The translations under genes and the position numbers were made by a program. From F23-B02 sp963613665 (lineage in GTDB: Bacteria > Bacillota > Clostridia > Oscillospirales > Oscillospiraceae): DNA of 64,000 nt. Under the pieces are notes generated by a model that had not been told where the DNA came from, did no database searches, and worked only from the letters and a program-made list of their open reading frames with translations. Position 1 is the first letter of the stretch; each line of letters opens with the position of its first letter. Positions 1 through 8,719 of this stretch are shown here, piece after piece. The stretch is from the NCBI GenBank assembly GCA_963613665.1, contig CAVEAL010000010.1, positions 16,378 through 80,377 of the forward strand. Reading direction: 5' to 3'.

Positions 1-2
1 TC

Positions 3-1520
3 GGTCCCGAGCAGGAGTATTTCCTTATAGACAAAGACCTCTTCCTTGAGCGCGAGGACCTGAGACTGTGCGGCAGAACACTGTTCGGTTCAAAGCCGCC
101 CAAGGGCCAGGAGCTTGAGGATCACTACTTCGGTACCATCCGTCCGAGAGTCGCCGAGTACATGAAGGACCTTGACGAGGAGCTGTGGAAGCTCGGCGTT
201 CTGTCGAAAACGCGCCATAACGAGGTCGCTCCGGCTCAGCACGAGATGGCGCCGGTGTATTCCGACGCCAACACCGCCAGCGATCAGAACCAGATCGCCA
301 TGGAGATCATGCAGAAGGTCGCCGACCGTCACGGCCTTGTATGTCTGCTGCACGAGAAGCCCTTTGCAGGCGTAAACGGCTCGGGCAAGCACAACAACTG
401 GTCGCTCGGCACCGATACCGGCAAGAACCTCTTCTCTCCGGGCAAGACCCCGAGCCAGAACGCGCAGTTTCTGCTGTTCCTCGCGGCCTTCGTGCGCGGC
501 GTCGATAAGTATCAGGAGCTTCTCAGATGCTCTGTCGCCTTCGCGGGCAACGACCACCGCCTCGGTGCGCAGGAAGCGCCTCCGGCAATAATCTCCGTGT
601 TCCTCGGCGAGGAGCTCGAGGCCATCGTCGATTCCATTGTAAACGACACCGGCTACACCGAAAAAAGCAAGAGTACGCTGCGCATCGGCGTTGACGTGCT
701 GCCGCCGATCCCCAAGGACACCACCGACCGCAACCGCACCTCACCCGTCGCCTTCACCGGCAACAAATTCGAGTTCCGCATGGCAGGCTCGAGCCAGTCG
801 ATAGCGGGCCCGACAACGGTGCTCAACACCATTATCGCAGACTCCCTGTGTGTTTTTGCCGACGAGCTGGAAAAGGCGCCGGACTTCACCGCCGCACTGC
901 ACGAGGTCATAAAGCGCAGCTTCACCGAGCACGGCCGCATCCTCTTCGGCGGCAACGGCTATGACGACAGCTGGGTCGCCGAGGCCGAAAAGCGCGGACT
1001 TAAAAACCTCAAGAACTCCGCGCAGGCTCTGCCCGAGTACATGCTGCCGAAAAACGTCGAGCTTCTGACCAAGTACGGCGTTTACACCAAGACCGAGATC
1101 GCCGCGCGCAACGAGATACATATGGAGCAGTACTGCAAGGTCATCGCAATAGAGGGCGAGACGCTTGTGGACATGGTGCAGCACGGCATACTCAATGCGG
1201 TTTCCGAATACAGCGCGGCGCTGAGCGAGACGCTCATCAAAAAGCGCAAGGCTCTGCCCGAGGTACCCTGCCGCGTTGAAAGCGCTCTCATCGGCACGCT
1301 CAGCAGCCTGAACGAGAGCCTGCTCGACAAGATGGTATCCCTGAAAAGCGCGCTGGAGACCGCACCGAGCGTAGGCAATGAGGAGCTTATGAAGTATTAC
1401 CACGACGAGGTGTTCCTCAAGATGGAGGACATGCGCAGCGTCATCGACAAGCTCGAAACGCTCACGGCGACGGAATACTGGCCGTACCCCAGCTATTACG
1501 ACATGCTCTTCTCCGTATGA
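3..1520 (+). CDS. glnN: Glutamine synthetase type III (GSIII), 5'-truncated by the window edge
   Basis: This is the C-terminal two thirds of a type III glutamine synthetase, which makes glutamine from glutamate, ammonia and ATP in the cytoplasm. The frame is open to the window edge and begins GPEQEYFLID, the conserved metal-binding start of the catalytic domain. Further motifs are HNEVAPAQHE and NGSGKHNNWS, the latter the GSIII form of the NGSGMH loop. About 505 residues are visible; GSIII enzymes are about 700 residues, so roughly 200 N-terminal residues lie outside. The stop is TGA at 1518-1520. The family call is secure. Regulation cannot be judged because the promoter is missing. Confidence 0.95.
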   Translation, partial: GPEQEYFLIDKDLFLEREDLRLCGRTLFGSKPPKGQELEDHYFGTIRPRVAEYMKDLDEELWKLGVLSKTRHNEVAPAQHEMAPVYSDANTASDQNQIAMEIMQKVADRHGLVCLLHEKPFAGVNGSGKHNNWSLGTDTGKNLFSPGKTPSQNAQFLLFLAAFVRGVDKYQELLRCSVAFAGNDHRLGAQEAPPAIISVFLGEELEAIVDSIVNDTGYTEKSKSTLRIGVDVLPPIPKDTTDRNRTSPVAFTGNKFEFRMAGSSQSIAGPTTVLNTIIADSLCVFADELEKAPDFTAALHEVIKRSFTEHGRILFGGNGYDDSWVAEAEKRGLKNLKNSAQALPEYMLPKNVELLTKYGVYTKTEIAARNEIHMEQYCKVIAIEGETLVDMVQHGILNAVSEYSAALSETLIKKRKALPEVPCRVESALIGTLSSLNESLLDKMVSLKSALETAPSVGNEELMKYYHDEVFLKMEDMRSVIDKLETLTATEYWPYPSYYDMLFSV

Positions 1521-1557
1521 GGATCTGCCGGTTCTTTTGAGCCGGAAATGCGCTGCG

Positions 1558-1592
1558 CCTTCGGCGAAATACAGGAAATATTCCGCCGAAGG
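1558..1592. repeat. Palindrome after glnN
   Basis: CCTTCGGCG (1558-1566) and CGCCGAAGG (1584-1592) are perfect 9-bp arms, with further partial pairing of AAATA and TATT inside. No T-run follows, so it is not a standard intrinsic terminator. It lies in the 148-nt glnN-pyrG spacer and may stabilise the glnN transcript end. Confidence 0.5.
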
Positions 1593-1668
1593 AAAGCCTC
1601 TTTCCGACTCGGAATACCTCAGCAGCTTAGCTTATAAACAAAAAACAAATTTTATGATCAGAGAGTAA

Positions 1669-3276
1669 ATGACAATGAAGTATGTATTTGTAACAGGCGG
1701 AGTCGTGTCGGGGCTGGGCAAGGGCATTTGCGCGGCCTCGCTCGGCAGACTTTTAAAGCAGCGCGGACTGCGCGTTAAAAACCAGAAATTCGATCCCTAC
1801 CTCAACGTTGACCCCGGCACGATGAGCCCTTATCAGCACGGCGAGGTCTTCGTTACCGACGACGGCGCGGAGACCGACCTCGATCTCGGCCACTATGAAA
1901 GATTTGTTGACGAAAGCCTGAGCGGGAACTCATCCGTCTCCGCCGGGCGCATATACTGGAATGTGCTCAACCGCGAGCGGCAGGGCGGATATCTCGGCGG
2001 CACGGTGCAGATAATACCCCATGTCACCGACGAGATAAAGCAGAGCGTGTACGCCATGGAGGACGAGAATATTGACGTTCTCATCTGCGAGATTGGCGGC
2101 ACGGTCGGCGATATCGAAAGCCAGCCGTTTCTGGAGGCCATCCGTCAGGTCGCCGTCGAAAAGGGCAGACAGAACGTGCTGTTTATCCACGTCCCGCTGA
2201 TCGTTCAGATACCCGGCACGGGTGAGCTCAAGAGCAAGCCCACGCAGCACTCTGTAAAGGAGCTGCTGTCGGTAGGCATCCAGCCGGATATCCTCGTTTG
2301 CCGCACCGACGCGCCGATAAGCGACGATATCCGCAGGAAGATCGCTCTGTTCTGCAACGTCGAGCCCGAGTGCGTCATTCAGAACGCGACGGCCTCCACG
2401 CTTTATGAAGCTCCGCTGCTTCTGGAGCACGAGGGCCTGTCCGCCGTTGTCTGCCGCAGGCTGGGACTCGACTGCCCCGAGCCCGATCTTGACGAGTGGA
2501 AGGCGATGGTCAAAAGGATAAAGGGAGCTCACCGCACGGTGAGGATAGCCCTTGTCGGCAAATACGTCCAGCTGCACGACGCATATCTCTCGGTCGCGGA
2601 GTCGCTGAACCACGCGGCGGCGGCGAGCGACGCGGTGATGGATATAAAATGGGTCGATTCCGAGGAGCTCAATGAGGACAACATAGACACGGAGCTCAGT
2701 GATTGCGACGGCATACTCGTGCCCGGCGGCTTCGGTGACCGCGGCATCGAGGGCATGATCCTCGCCGCAAAATATGCGCGCGAAAACGACGTGCCGTATC
2801 TCGGCATATGCCTCGGACTCCAGATAGCCGTCATAGAATTTGCCCGCAATGTCCTCGGCTGGAAGGACGCCAGCTCGGCCGAGTTCACGGCAAGCTCGCA
2901 GCACCCGGTAATCGATCTCATGCCCGAGCAGCAGGGCATAACCGCAAAGGGCGGCACAATGCGTCTGGGCAGATATCCCTGTGTGCTCTCGCCCGAGAGC
3001 AAGGCCTATAAATACTACGGCGAGGGGCTCATACACGAGCGCCACCGCCACAGATACGAGGTAAACAATGCTTTTCGCGAGGAGATCACGGTGCGCGGGC
3101 TTCTGCCCGTCGGCCTGAGCCCGGACGGAAGGCTCGTGGAGATGGTGGAAAACCCGGCCTGCCGCTGGTTCGTCGCGGCGCAGTTCCACCCCGAATTCAA
3201 AAGCAGACCCAACAAGCCGCATCCTCTGTTTGCGGGCTTTGTGCAGGCTGCGTTATCGAAAGGTGATGTACAATGA
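1669..3276 (+). CDS. pyrG: CTP synthase (glutamine-hydrolysing)
   Basis: The enzyme converts UTP to CTP using glutamine and ATP, the last step of de novo pyrimidine nucleotide synthesis. The N-terminal amidoligase domain (about 1-265) begins KYVFVTGGVVSGLGKG, with the P-loop-like GVVSGLGKG. The C-terminal class I glutaminase domain carries the nucleophile elbow GICLGLQ and the His/Glu motif QFHPEF. The length of 535 residues is normal. Two ATGs lie close together (1669 and 1675). The first has GAGAG just upstream, but the second, giving MKYVFVTGG, is equally plausible. The stop overlaps nadE by ATGA, so the two are translationally coupled. Confidence 0.97.
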   Translation: MTMKYVFVTGGVVSGLGKGICAASLGRLLKQRGLRVKNQKFDPYLNVDPGTMSPYQHGEVFVTDDGAETDLDLGHYERFVDESLSGNSSVSAGRIYWNVLNRERQGGYLGGTVQIIPHVTDEIKQSVYAMEDENIDVLICEIGGTVGDIESQPFLEAIRQVAVEKGRQNVLFIHVPLIVQIPGTGELKSKPTQHSVKELLSVGIQPDILVCRTDAPISDDIRRKIALFCNVEPECVIQNATASTLYEAPLLLEHEGLSAVVCRRLGLDCPEPDLDEWKAMVKRIKGAHRTVRIALVGKYVQLHDAYLSVAESLNHAAAASDAVMDIKWVDSEELNEDNIDTELSDCDGILVPGGFGDRGIEGMILAAKYARENDVPYLGICLGLQIAVIEFARNVLGWKDASSAEFTASSQHPVIDLMPEQQGITAKGGTMRLGRYPCVLSPESKAYKYYGEGLIHERHRHRYEVNNAFREEITVRGLLPVGLSPDGRLVEMVENPACRWFVAAQFHPEFKSRPNKPHPLFAGFVQAALSKGDVQ

Positions 3277-3998
3277 GAAACTACGAAAAGGAATACATTC
3301 AGCGGGTTCAGTTCATCCGCTACGCCGTGCGCGAGAGCGGGGCTGCCGGCATAGTCTACGGCAACTCCGGCGGTAAGGATTCGGCGCTCGTCGGCATCCT
3401 GTGCAAGGCCGCCTGCGATAACACGGTCGGCATCATCATGCCCTGCGGCACCGCACGCAACTACGATATGGATAAGCGCGACGGCGAGACCGTTGCCGCG
3501 CAGTACGGCATCGAAACGCGCTATGCCGATCTTTCCGCCGTTAAAGAGGCGGAGAAAGCGGTGCTGGCAAGCGGCGTTACGGAGCTCACCGAAGCTGCCG
3601 AGGCGAATATCGCGCCGCGCCTGAGAATGGCGACGCTGTACGCCGTCGCCGCTTCGGAAAACCGCCTTGTTTCCGGCACCGGTAACCGCAGCGAGGGCTA
3701 CGTCGGCTACTTCACCAAGTGGGGCGACGGCGCCTGCGACTTTAACCCCATCGACGACCTGACCGTCACGGAAATATACGAATTCCTCCGCTGGCTGAAG
3801 GCTCCCGAGTGCGTCATTGAAAAAGCACCCTCGGCCGGCCTGTTCGACGGACAGACCGATGAGAGCGAGATGGGCTTTACCTATAAAGAGCTTGACACTT
3901 ACCTCGGCGGTGGTAAAATAGATGATGCGGTGCTCGAAAAGATACAGCGTATGCACGCCAGGAGCGAGCATAAGCGCCGCAGTATTCTGACATTCTGA
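3273..3998 (+). CDS. nadE: Ammonia-dependent NAD+ synthetase
   Basis: The enzyme amidates deamido-NAD+ to NAD+ using ATP, the final step of NAD synthesis. The PP-loop motif SGGKDSALVG sits near residue 32 and GTGNRSE follows in the middle of the protein. At 241 residues it has only the synthetase domain and no N-terminal nitrilase-type glutaminase, so free ammonia is the expected nitrogen donor. ATG overlaps the pyrG stop. Coupling with pyrG and the upstream glutamine synthetase suggests a nitrogen-assimilation grouping, which is inference. Confidence 0.93.
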   Translation: MRNYEKEYIQRVQFIRYAVRESGAAGIVYGNSGGKDSALVGILCKAACDNTVGIIMPCGTARNYDMDKRDGETVAAQYGIETRYADLSAVKEAEKAVLASGVTELTEAAEANIAPRLRMATLYAVAASENRLVSGTGNRSEGYVGYFTKWGDGACDFNPIDDLTVTEIYEFLRWLKAPECVIEKAPSAGLFDGQTDESEMGFTYKELDTYLGGGKIDDAVLEKIQRMHARSEHKRRSILTF

Positions 3999-4009
3999 GG
4001 TGCTCATAT

Positions 4010-4540
4010 TTGAAGACTAAGGATATGACCTACATCGCCCTGCTGGCGGTGCTCATATCGGTCTGCTCATGGCTGTCGGTCCCGGCAGCCATTCCTTTTA
4101 CCATGCAGACCTATGCCGTGTTCACGGCTCTGCTGCTTCTCGGCGGCAAGCGCGGCTGCATAGCCGTCGCGGTGTACATAGCGCTCGGCGCGGTCGGACT
4201 TCCGGTGTTCTCCGGCTTCACCGGCGGCATCGGCAAGCTCATGGGACCGAGCGGGGGATATATCATAGGCTTTGTGTTCACCGCCCTGTGCTATCTGCTC
4301 TGCGAAAAGCTTTTCGGACAAAGGCTTTGGGTGAAAACGGTCTCGCTCGTTGCAGGGCTTGCACTGTGCTATGCTTTCGGAACGTTGTGGTTTGTAAAGG
4401 TCTATTCCGTTACAAAGCCCGTGAGCTACGCTTCGGCGCTGGGCATATGCGTCCTGCCGTTTATCATCCCCGACGCCGCGAAAATGGCGCTTGCGTTTCT
4501 GACCGACAGAGTGGTCCGAAAGCATGTTAACGTCGATTGA
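4010..4540 (+). CDS. bioY: BioY biotin transporter substrate-binding (S) component
   Basis: BioY is the membrane S component of an ECF-type biotin importer. The 176 residues are almost entirely hydrophobic with about six membrane helices. They carry the family signature IPFTMQTYAVF near the start and the GGxxGKLMGPSGGYI loop in the middle. The start is TTG at 4010, placed by GAGGTG at 3996-4001 about 8 nt upstream; no better ATG is present. It follows nadE by 11 nt, so it is probably in the pyrG operon. No bio synthesis genes and no energising EcfA/EcfT genes are near, so a shared ECF module elsewhere is expected. Confidence 0.93.
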   Translation: MKTKDMTYIALLAVLISVCSWLSVPAAIPFTMQTYAVFTALLLLGGKRGCIAVAVYIALGAVGLPVFSGFTGGIGKLMGPSGGYIIGFVFTALCYLLCEKLFGQRLWVKTVSLVAGLALCYAFGTLWFVKVYSVTKPVSYASALGICVLPFIIPDAAKMALAFLTDRVVRKHVNVD

Positions 4541-4641
4541 CAGGGATAAACACGCCTGACAGCAGCCCGCCTGCATCGTAGGAAAGCCGAAAATCACCCG
4601 AAAATTGCAAGGCAGCCGTCAGCCGGCAGTAATATGGACTG

Positions 4642-4673
4642 AAAAACGAGGCTCGAGCGAGCCTCGTTTTTTT
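4642..4673. terminator. Bidirectional intrinsic terminator between bioY and putP
   Basis: AAAACGAGGCTC and GAGCCTCGTTTT form a compact GC-rich hairpin with A-run and T-run on opposite sides. It therefore serves the two converging genes bioY (+) and putP (-). Confidence 0.85.
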
Positions 4674-4693
4674 CATGTTCAATTCAATTGAGA

Positions 4694-6229
4694 TCACTTC
4701 ATTGCGGCGACGGTCTCGAAGTCCTCGACGATCTCCTTTTCGGGAGCCTTGGTCAGCAGGGACACGACGACGATGAAGATGCAGGAGGTGATGAATGCGG
4801 GCAGCAGCTCGTATATTGCCAGAACGCCGCCGAGAGGTGCAATCGCGTATTTCCAGATGAATACCATTGCCGCGCCAGAGAACATGCCCGCGATAGCGCC
4901 CCACTTGTTGCAGCGCTTCCAGTACAGCGAGAACAGGACGATGGGGCCGAAGGTCGCGCCGAAGCCCGCCCATGCAAACGATACGACACGGAAGATGGAG
5001 CTCGTGGGATCGAGCGCGAACAGGACACCGCAGATGGCTACGCAGATAACGGTCACGCGGGCGACGATCATGCTTTTCCTGTCGCTCAGCTCGACGCCGA
5101 GCACGCCGCGGATGATGTTCTGAGCAATGGCGCTTGCCGCGGCCAGAAGCTGAACGTCTGCGGTGGACATGGTAGCCGCGAGGATACCCGCGAGTACAAG
5201 GCCGGAGAGAATGGCGAAGAATGCGCCGTACTCGGACAGGACGGCCGCGATGGAAACGATGAGAGACTCTGCCGAGGATGCGTCTCCGAACATGGTAACG
5301 AGCTCCGCCTTGGCCATGGAGTAGCCGACAATGCCGATGATGACTGCGATGGACAGGGAAACGACGACCCAGACGGTCGCTACACGGCGGCTGAGGGTGA
5401 GCTTCTTCTCGTCCTCGATGGCCATGAAGTGCAGAATGACGTGAGGCATGCCGAAGTAGCCGAGCGCCCATGCAAGCGTGGATACGATCTTGAACGCACC
5501 GAACTCGCCGGCCTCGCTTGCCATGATATTGGTCGATGCCGTGAGACTGAGGTATCCGGGGACGGCCTTGGCGTTTGCAATGACCTGATCCCAGCCGCCG
5601 ACGGAGTGTATGCCGAAGATGAGAACGACGGCCAGAGCAAAGACCATGATGAGGCTCTGCACAAGGCTCGTGACCGAGGCCGCCTTAAAGCCGCCGCCGG
5701 CGGTGTAGGCAACGATGACGATCGCACTTATTATCATGGTGGGGACGTAGTCATAGCCGAAGAGCGTGCCGAAGAGCTTGCCGCAGGCAGAGAAGCCGGA
5801 TGCGGTGTAGGGGACGTAGAAAACAATGATGGTTATCGCGCCCAGCAGCTCGATGAGCTTGGTATCGTCGCGGAAGCGGCGGGATATGTACTCAGGCAGG
5901 GTGAGCGCGTTCAGACGTACCGAGTAGCGGCGCAGACGCTTTGCAACGATCAGCCAATTGAGATAGGTGCCTATCGCAAGGCCGATGGCCGTCCAGCTGG
6001 CTTCCGCAACGCCGCAGAAGAATGCAAGTCCGGGGACGCCCATGAGCAGGTACGCGCTCATGTCCGAGGCCTCGGTGGAAAGTGCCGTGACGATAGGGCC
6101 GAGTTTGCGGCCGCCGAGGTAGAACTCGTGCGCGTCGGACTGGCCCTTTGAGTAGTAAACGCCTATTGCAACCATGCCTGCGAGGTAGACGACAATGGCG
6201 ATCAGAATACAGATGATATTAGCTGACAT
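4694..6229 (-). CDS. putP: Sodium/proline symporter
   Basis: This is a sodium:solute symporter (SSF family) of the PutP type, importing proline with Na+ across the cytoplasmic membrane. About 13 hydrophobic helices span 511 residues. The sequence ASDMSAYLLMGVPG and the loop WLIVAKRLRRYS are hallmarks of PutP. An ATG 18 nt further upstream is open, but GGAGAAGG sits directly before the ATG at 6229 (protein MSANIICIL), so this start is chosen. Its promoter faces that of a LysR regulator across a 180-nt divergent spacer, making control by that regulator likely. The substrate is inferred from family similarity. Confidence 0.92.
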   Translation of the reverse strand: MSANIICILIAIVVYLAGMVAIGVYYSKGQSDAHEFYLGGRKLGPIVTALSTEASDMSAYLLMGVPGLAFFCGVAEASWTAIGLAIGTYLNWLIVAKRLRRYSVRLNALTLPEYISRRFRDDTKLIELLGAITIIVFYVPYTASGFSACGKLFGTLFGYDYVPTMIISAIVIVAYTAGGGFKAASVTSLVQSLIMVFALAVVLIFGIHSVGGWDQVIANAKAVPGYLSLTASTNIMASEAGEFGAFKIVSTLAWALGYFGMPHVILHFMAIEDEKKLTLSRRVATVWVVVSLSIAVIIGIVGYSMAKAELVTMFGDASSAESLIVSIAAVLSEYGAFFAILSGLVLAGILAATMSTADVQLLAAASAIAQNIIRGVLGVELSDRKSMIVARVTVICVAICGVLFALDPTSSIFRVVSFAWAGFGATFGPIVLFSLYWKRCNKWGAIAGMFSGAAMVFIWKYAIAPLGGVLAIYELLPAFITSCIFIVVVSLLTKAPEKEIVEDFETVAAMK

Positions 6230-6264
6230 GTTTCCTTCTCCAATCATTTTTTGACGATGTTTGA

Positions 6265-6293
6265 ATTATAGCCGCGCAAAAAATGCATTGCAA
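6265..6293 (-). promoter_or_regulatory. putP promoter
   Basis: Read on the minus strand, TTGCAA (6288-6293) and TATAAT (6265-6270) are separated by exactly 17 nt, a near-consensus vegetative promoter 36 nt before the putP start codon. Confidence 0.75.
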
Positions 6294-6315
6294 GCAGAAA
6301 AAATGCGGAAATAAC

Positions 6316-6343
6316 TTGATTTCATCAAAAAATCGTCTATACT
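6316..6343 (+). promoter_or_regulatory. Promoter of the LysR gene with dyad over the -35
   Basis: TTGATT (6316-6321), a 16-nt spacer and TATACT (6338-6343) form a promoter for the rightward LysR gene. The -35 lies in TTGATTTCATCAA, a T-N11-A dyad of the type LysR proteins bind, which suggests autoregulation. Confidence 0.6.
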
Positions 6344-6362
6344 ATTATCATACCTAATAATA

Positions 6363-6378
6363 TTCATGTTAACATGAA
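6363..6378. promoter_or_regulatory. 16-bp perfect palindrome, candidate operator
   Basis: TTCATGTTAACATGAA is a perfect 16-bp palindrome lying between the LysR promoter and its start codon. Its position in the leader suggests an operator; the protein that binds it is unknown. Confidence 0.5.
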
Positions 6379-6410
6379 GAAAATTCATGCATGAGACCCG
6401 AGGGAAGTTT

Positions 6411-7298
6411 ATGAGCATTTCGAAATACGAGACGCTGGCAAAAGTGGTGGAGCTGGGGAGCCTTACAAAGGCGGCTGAGACGCTCGGCTGCACGCAGTCG
6501 GCGGTGAGCCATACAATTAATAATTTAGAGGCGGAGCTCGGCTTTGCGGTGATAACCCGCTCGCGGGCAGGAGTGAAGCTCACCGGCGACGGGGAGCGGA
6601 TAATGCCCTCGGTGCGCGCAGTGCTCAACTATGAGGAGCAGCTTCGTCAGACGGCCTCGGCGATACGCGGCCTCGACTCCGGCACGGTGCGCATCGGAGC
6701 CTTTACCTCCGTCGCCGTCCACTGGCTGCCCGGCGTCATAAAGGAATTTCAGCGCGACTACCCGAACGTTGACATCAAGCTTTTAAACGGCGATTACTAC
6801 GACGTTGAGCGCTGGATTGAGGAGGGGAGCATCGACCTCGGCTTCGTGAACGTGCCGGCGCAGCTCAGATGTGAGTGCATACCGCTCATGGAGGACAGGC
6901 TGCTTGCAATACTTCCGCACGGACACAAGTTCGAGTCGTATCCCAAGTTTCCGCTCGTCGAGTGCGAGACGGAGGCCTTTATAACGCTTCTTGAGGAATC
7001 CAACCACGACGCAAACCGCGCACTTGCCGCCGCGGGGATAAAGCCCAACATACGCTTTTCCACAAAGGACGATTACGCCATAATTGCCATGGTCGAAAAG
7101 GGGCTGGGCATATCCATCATGCCGGAGCTGCTGCTCAAGGGACGGCACGACGATATAGTAGTCAAGGAGCTTGTCCCGCCCTCAAAGCGCGTCATCGGCC
7201 TTGCCGTGACCGAAATGAGCCGCCGCAGTCCCGCGACGCGGAAATTTGCCGATTACACGGTCGATTGGGTGCGCCGCAGTGGTGTTGCTAAAGTGTAA
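6411..7298 (+). CDS. LysR-family transcriptional regulator
   Basis: The 295-residue protein has an N-terminal winged HTH (about 1-60; LTKAAETLGCTQSAVSHTI) and a periplasmic-binding-like effector domain typical of LysR regulators. The ATG at 6411 (MSISKYETL) is preferred over one 24 nt upstream because AGGGAAG lies about 5 nt before it. It is divergent from putP, so the simplest reading is a regulator of proline or sodium-coupled uptake and of itself. The effector is unknown. It shares a 62-nt gap with trkA downstream but is probably not in the same operon. Confidence 0.9.
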   Translation: MSISKYETLAKVVELGSLTKAAETLGCTQSAVSHTINNLEAELGFAVITRSRAGVKLTGDGERIMPSVRAVLNYEEQLRQTASAIRGLDSGTVRIGAFTSVAVHWLPGVIKEFQRDYPNVDIKLLNGDYYDVERWIEEGSIDLGFVNVPAQLRCECIPLMEDRLLAILPHGHKFESYPKFPLVECETEAFITLLEESNHDANRALAAAGIKPNIRFSTKDDYAIIAMVEKGLGISIMPELLLKGRHDDIVVKELVPPSKRVIGLAVTEMSRRSPATRKFADYTVDWVRRSGVAKV

Positions 7299-7360
7299 AT
7301 TATGTGTTAATATATAATGCTGATCTATTTTACATTTAAAATGTCTGAGAGGATAAGAAA

Positions 7361-8719
7361 ATGAAGATCGTAATAGTCGGTGCGGGCAAGATAGGCTACT
7401 CGCTTGCCGAGGAACTGGCGAACGAAAACCACGATATAACGGTCGTCGATGTGAATAAGGACAAGGTAAAGCTCATATCCGACACGCTGGATGTCATGAC
7501 CCTGTGCGGCAACGGCGCGGCGCTGTCGGTGCAGCGCGAGGCCAATGTTGATGAGAGCGATCTTCTGATCGCCGTCACGGCGCAGGATGAGCTCAATATG
7601 CTCGCCTGCATCGTCGCGCGCAAGCTCGGCTGCAAGAACACCATCGCGCGCGTGCGCAATCTTGAATACACCGAGCAGCTTTACGTCCTCAAAGACGAGC
7701 TCGGCCTGTCCATGACCATAAACCCCGAGCTTCTGGCTGCCAAGGAAATATACAGGCTGCTTCAGATACCGGCGTTTATAAAGCGCGATACCTTTGCCGA
7801 GGGTAAGGCCGAGATAGTTGAGCTGTTCATATCGGAGGGCAGCCCTCTCGACGGGCTGTGCCTTGCGGATATCCGCAAAAAGATCAGGGTGCACGTGCTC
7901 ATCTGCGCGGTGATGCGCGGAGAAAAGGTGTTCATCCCCGACGGCAGCTTTACTCTGCAGGGCGGAGACAAGATATATGTCACGGCGCCGGCGTCCTCGC
8001 TCGTCGAGCTCACGCACGAGCTGAAGCTGCGCAGCAAGAAGAGCAAGAACGTGCTCATCGTCGGCGGCGGCAGGATCGCAGAGTACCTCGCGCCGCTGCT
8101 GATAAAATCGGGAACGAGCATAAAGCTCATCGAAATGAACCGCGCAAGGTGCGAATATCTTGCGCAGAAGTATCCGGAGGTGAGCGTCATCTGCTCGGAC
8201 GGCTCGAGTCAGGCGGTGCTCAAAACGCACAATATCCGTCAGATGGACGCGGTGCTGCCGCTGACGAACATGGACGAGGAGAACATCATCATCGGCATGT
8301 TCGCGCGCAGGGTCGGGGTCCCGCAGCTGCTCACGAAGATAAACCGCCTGGAATACGGCGAGATCCTCGGCGACCGCGGCGCGGACAGCCTGATAAGCCC
8401 CAAGAGCCTTTCCACCTATGCCATCATCCGCTACGTCCGCGCAATGGAAAACACCGGCGGCAGCGCCGTGCTCACCATCCACCGCATAGCCGACGGCCGC
8501 GCGGAGGCGCTGGAGTTTGCCGTGACCGACGCGGCCAAACACCTGCGCAAGCAGCTCAAGGACATAAAGCTCAAGCCCGGCATACTTATAGTCTGCATAA
8601 ACCACATGGGCAAGATAATCATCCCCGGCGGCAGCGATATGCTCTCGGCCGGCGACACGGTCGTTATCGTCACGACCGCGGGACGCGAGATACTTGATCT
8701 CAACGACATATTTGCGTAA
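7361..8719 (+). CDS. trkA: Trk system potassium uptake protein TrkA
   Basis: TrkA is the cytoplasmic NAD(H)/nucleotide-binding gating subunit of a Trk/Ktr potassium channel. The 452 residues form a duplicated arrangement: RCK-N with the Rossmann start VGAGKIGYSLAEEL, RCK-C, then a second RCK-N beginning NVLIVGGGRIAEYL near residue 230, and a second RCK-C at the end. This double-RCK length is that of TrkA rather than the shorter KtrA. TAATG joins its stop to the trkH start, so the two are translationally coupled. Confidence 0.95.
   Translation: MKIVIVGAGKIGYSLAEELANENHDITVVDVNKDKVKLISDTLDVMTLCGNGAALSVQREANVDESDLLIAVTAQDELNMLACIVARKLGCKNTIARVRNLEYTEQLYVLKDELGLSMTINPELLAAKEIYRLLQIPAFIKRDTFAEGKAEIVELFISEGSPLDGLCLADIRKKIRVHVLICAVMRGEKVFIPDGSFTLQGGDKIYVTAPASSLVELTHELKLRSKKSKNVLIVGGGRIAEYLAPLLIKSGTSIKLIEMNRARCEYLAQKYPEVSVICSDGSSQAVLKTHNIRQMDAVLPLTNMDEENIIIGMFARRVGVPQLLTKINRLEYGEILGDRGADSLISPKSLSTYAIIRYVRAMENTGGSAVLTIHRIADGRAEALEFAVTDAAKHLRKQLKDIKLKPGILIVCINHMGKIIIPGGSDMLSAGDTVVIVTTAGREILDLNDIFA

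Noticed and set aside
4541..4641. Possible biotin or other riboswitch near bioY
   Set aside because: bioY has only an 11-nt gap upstream, and no known riboswitch fold could be traced in the window.
4688..6151. A 487-codon open frame on the plus strand over putP
   Set aside because: It is the reverse shadow of the symporter with a charged, low-complexity translation and no start signal.
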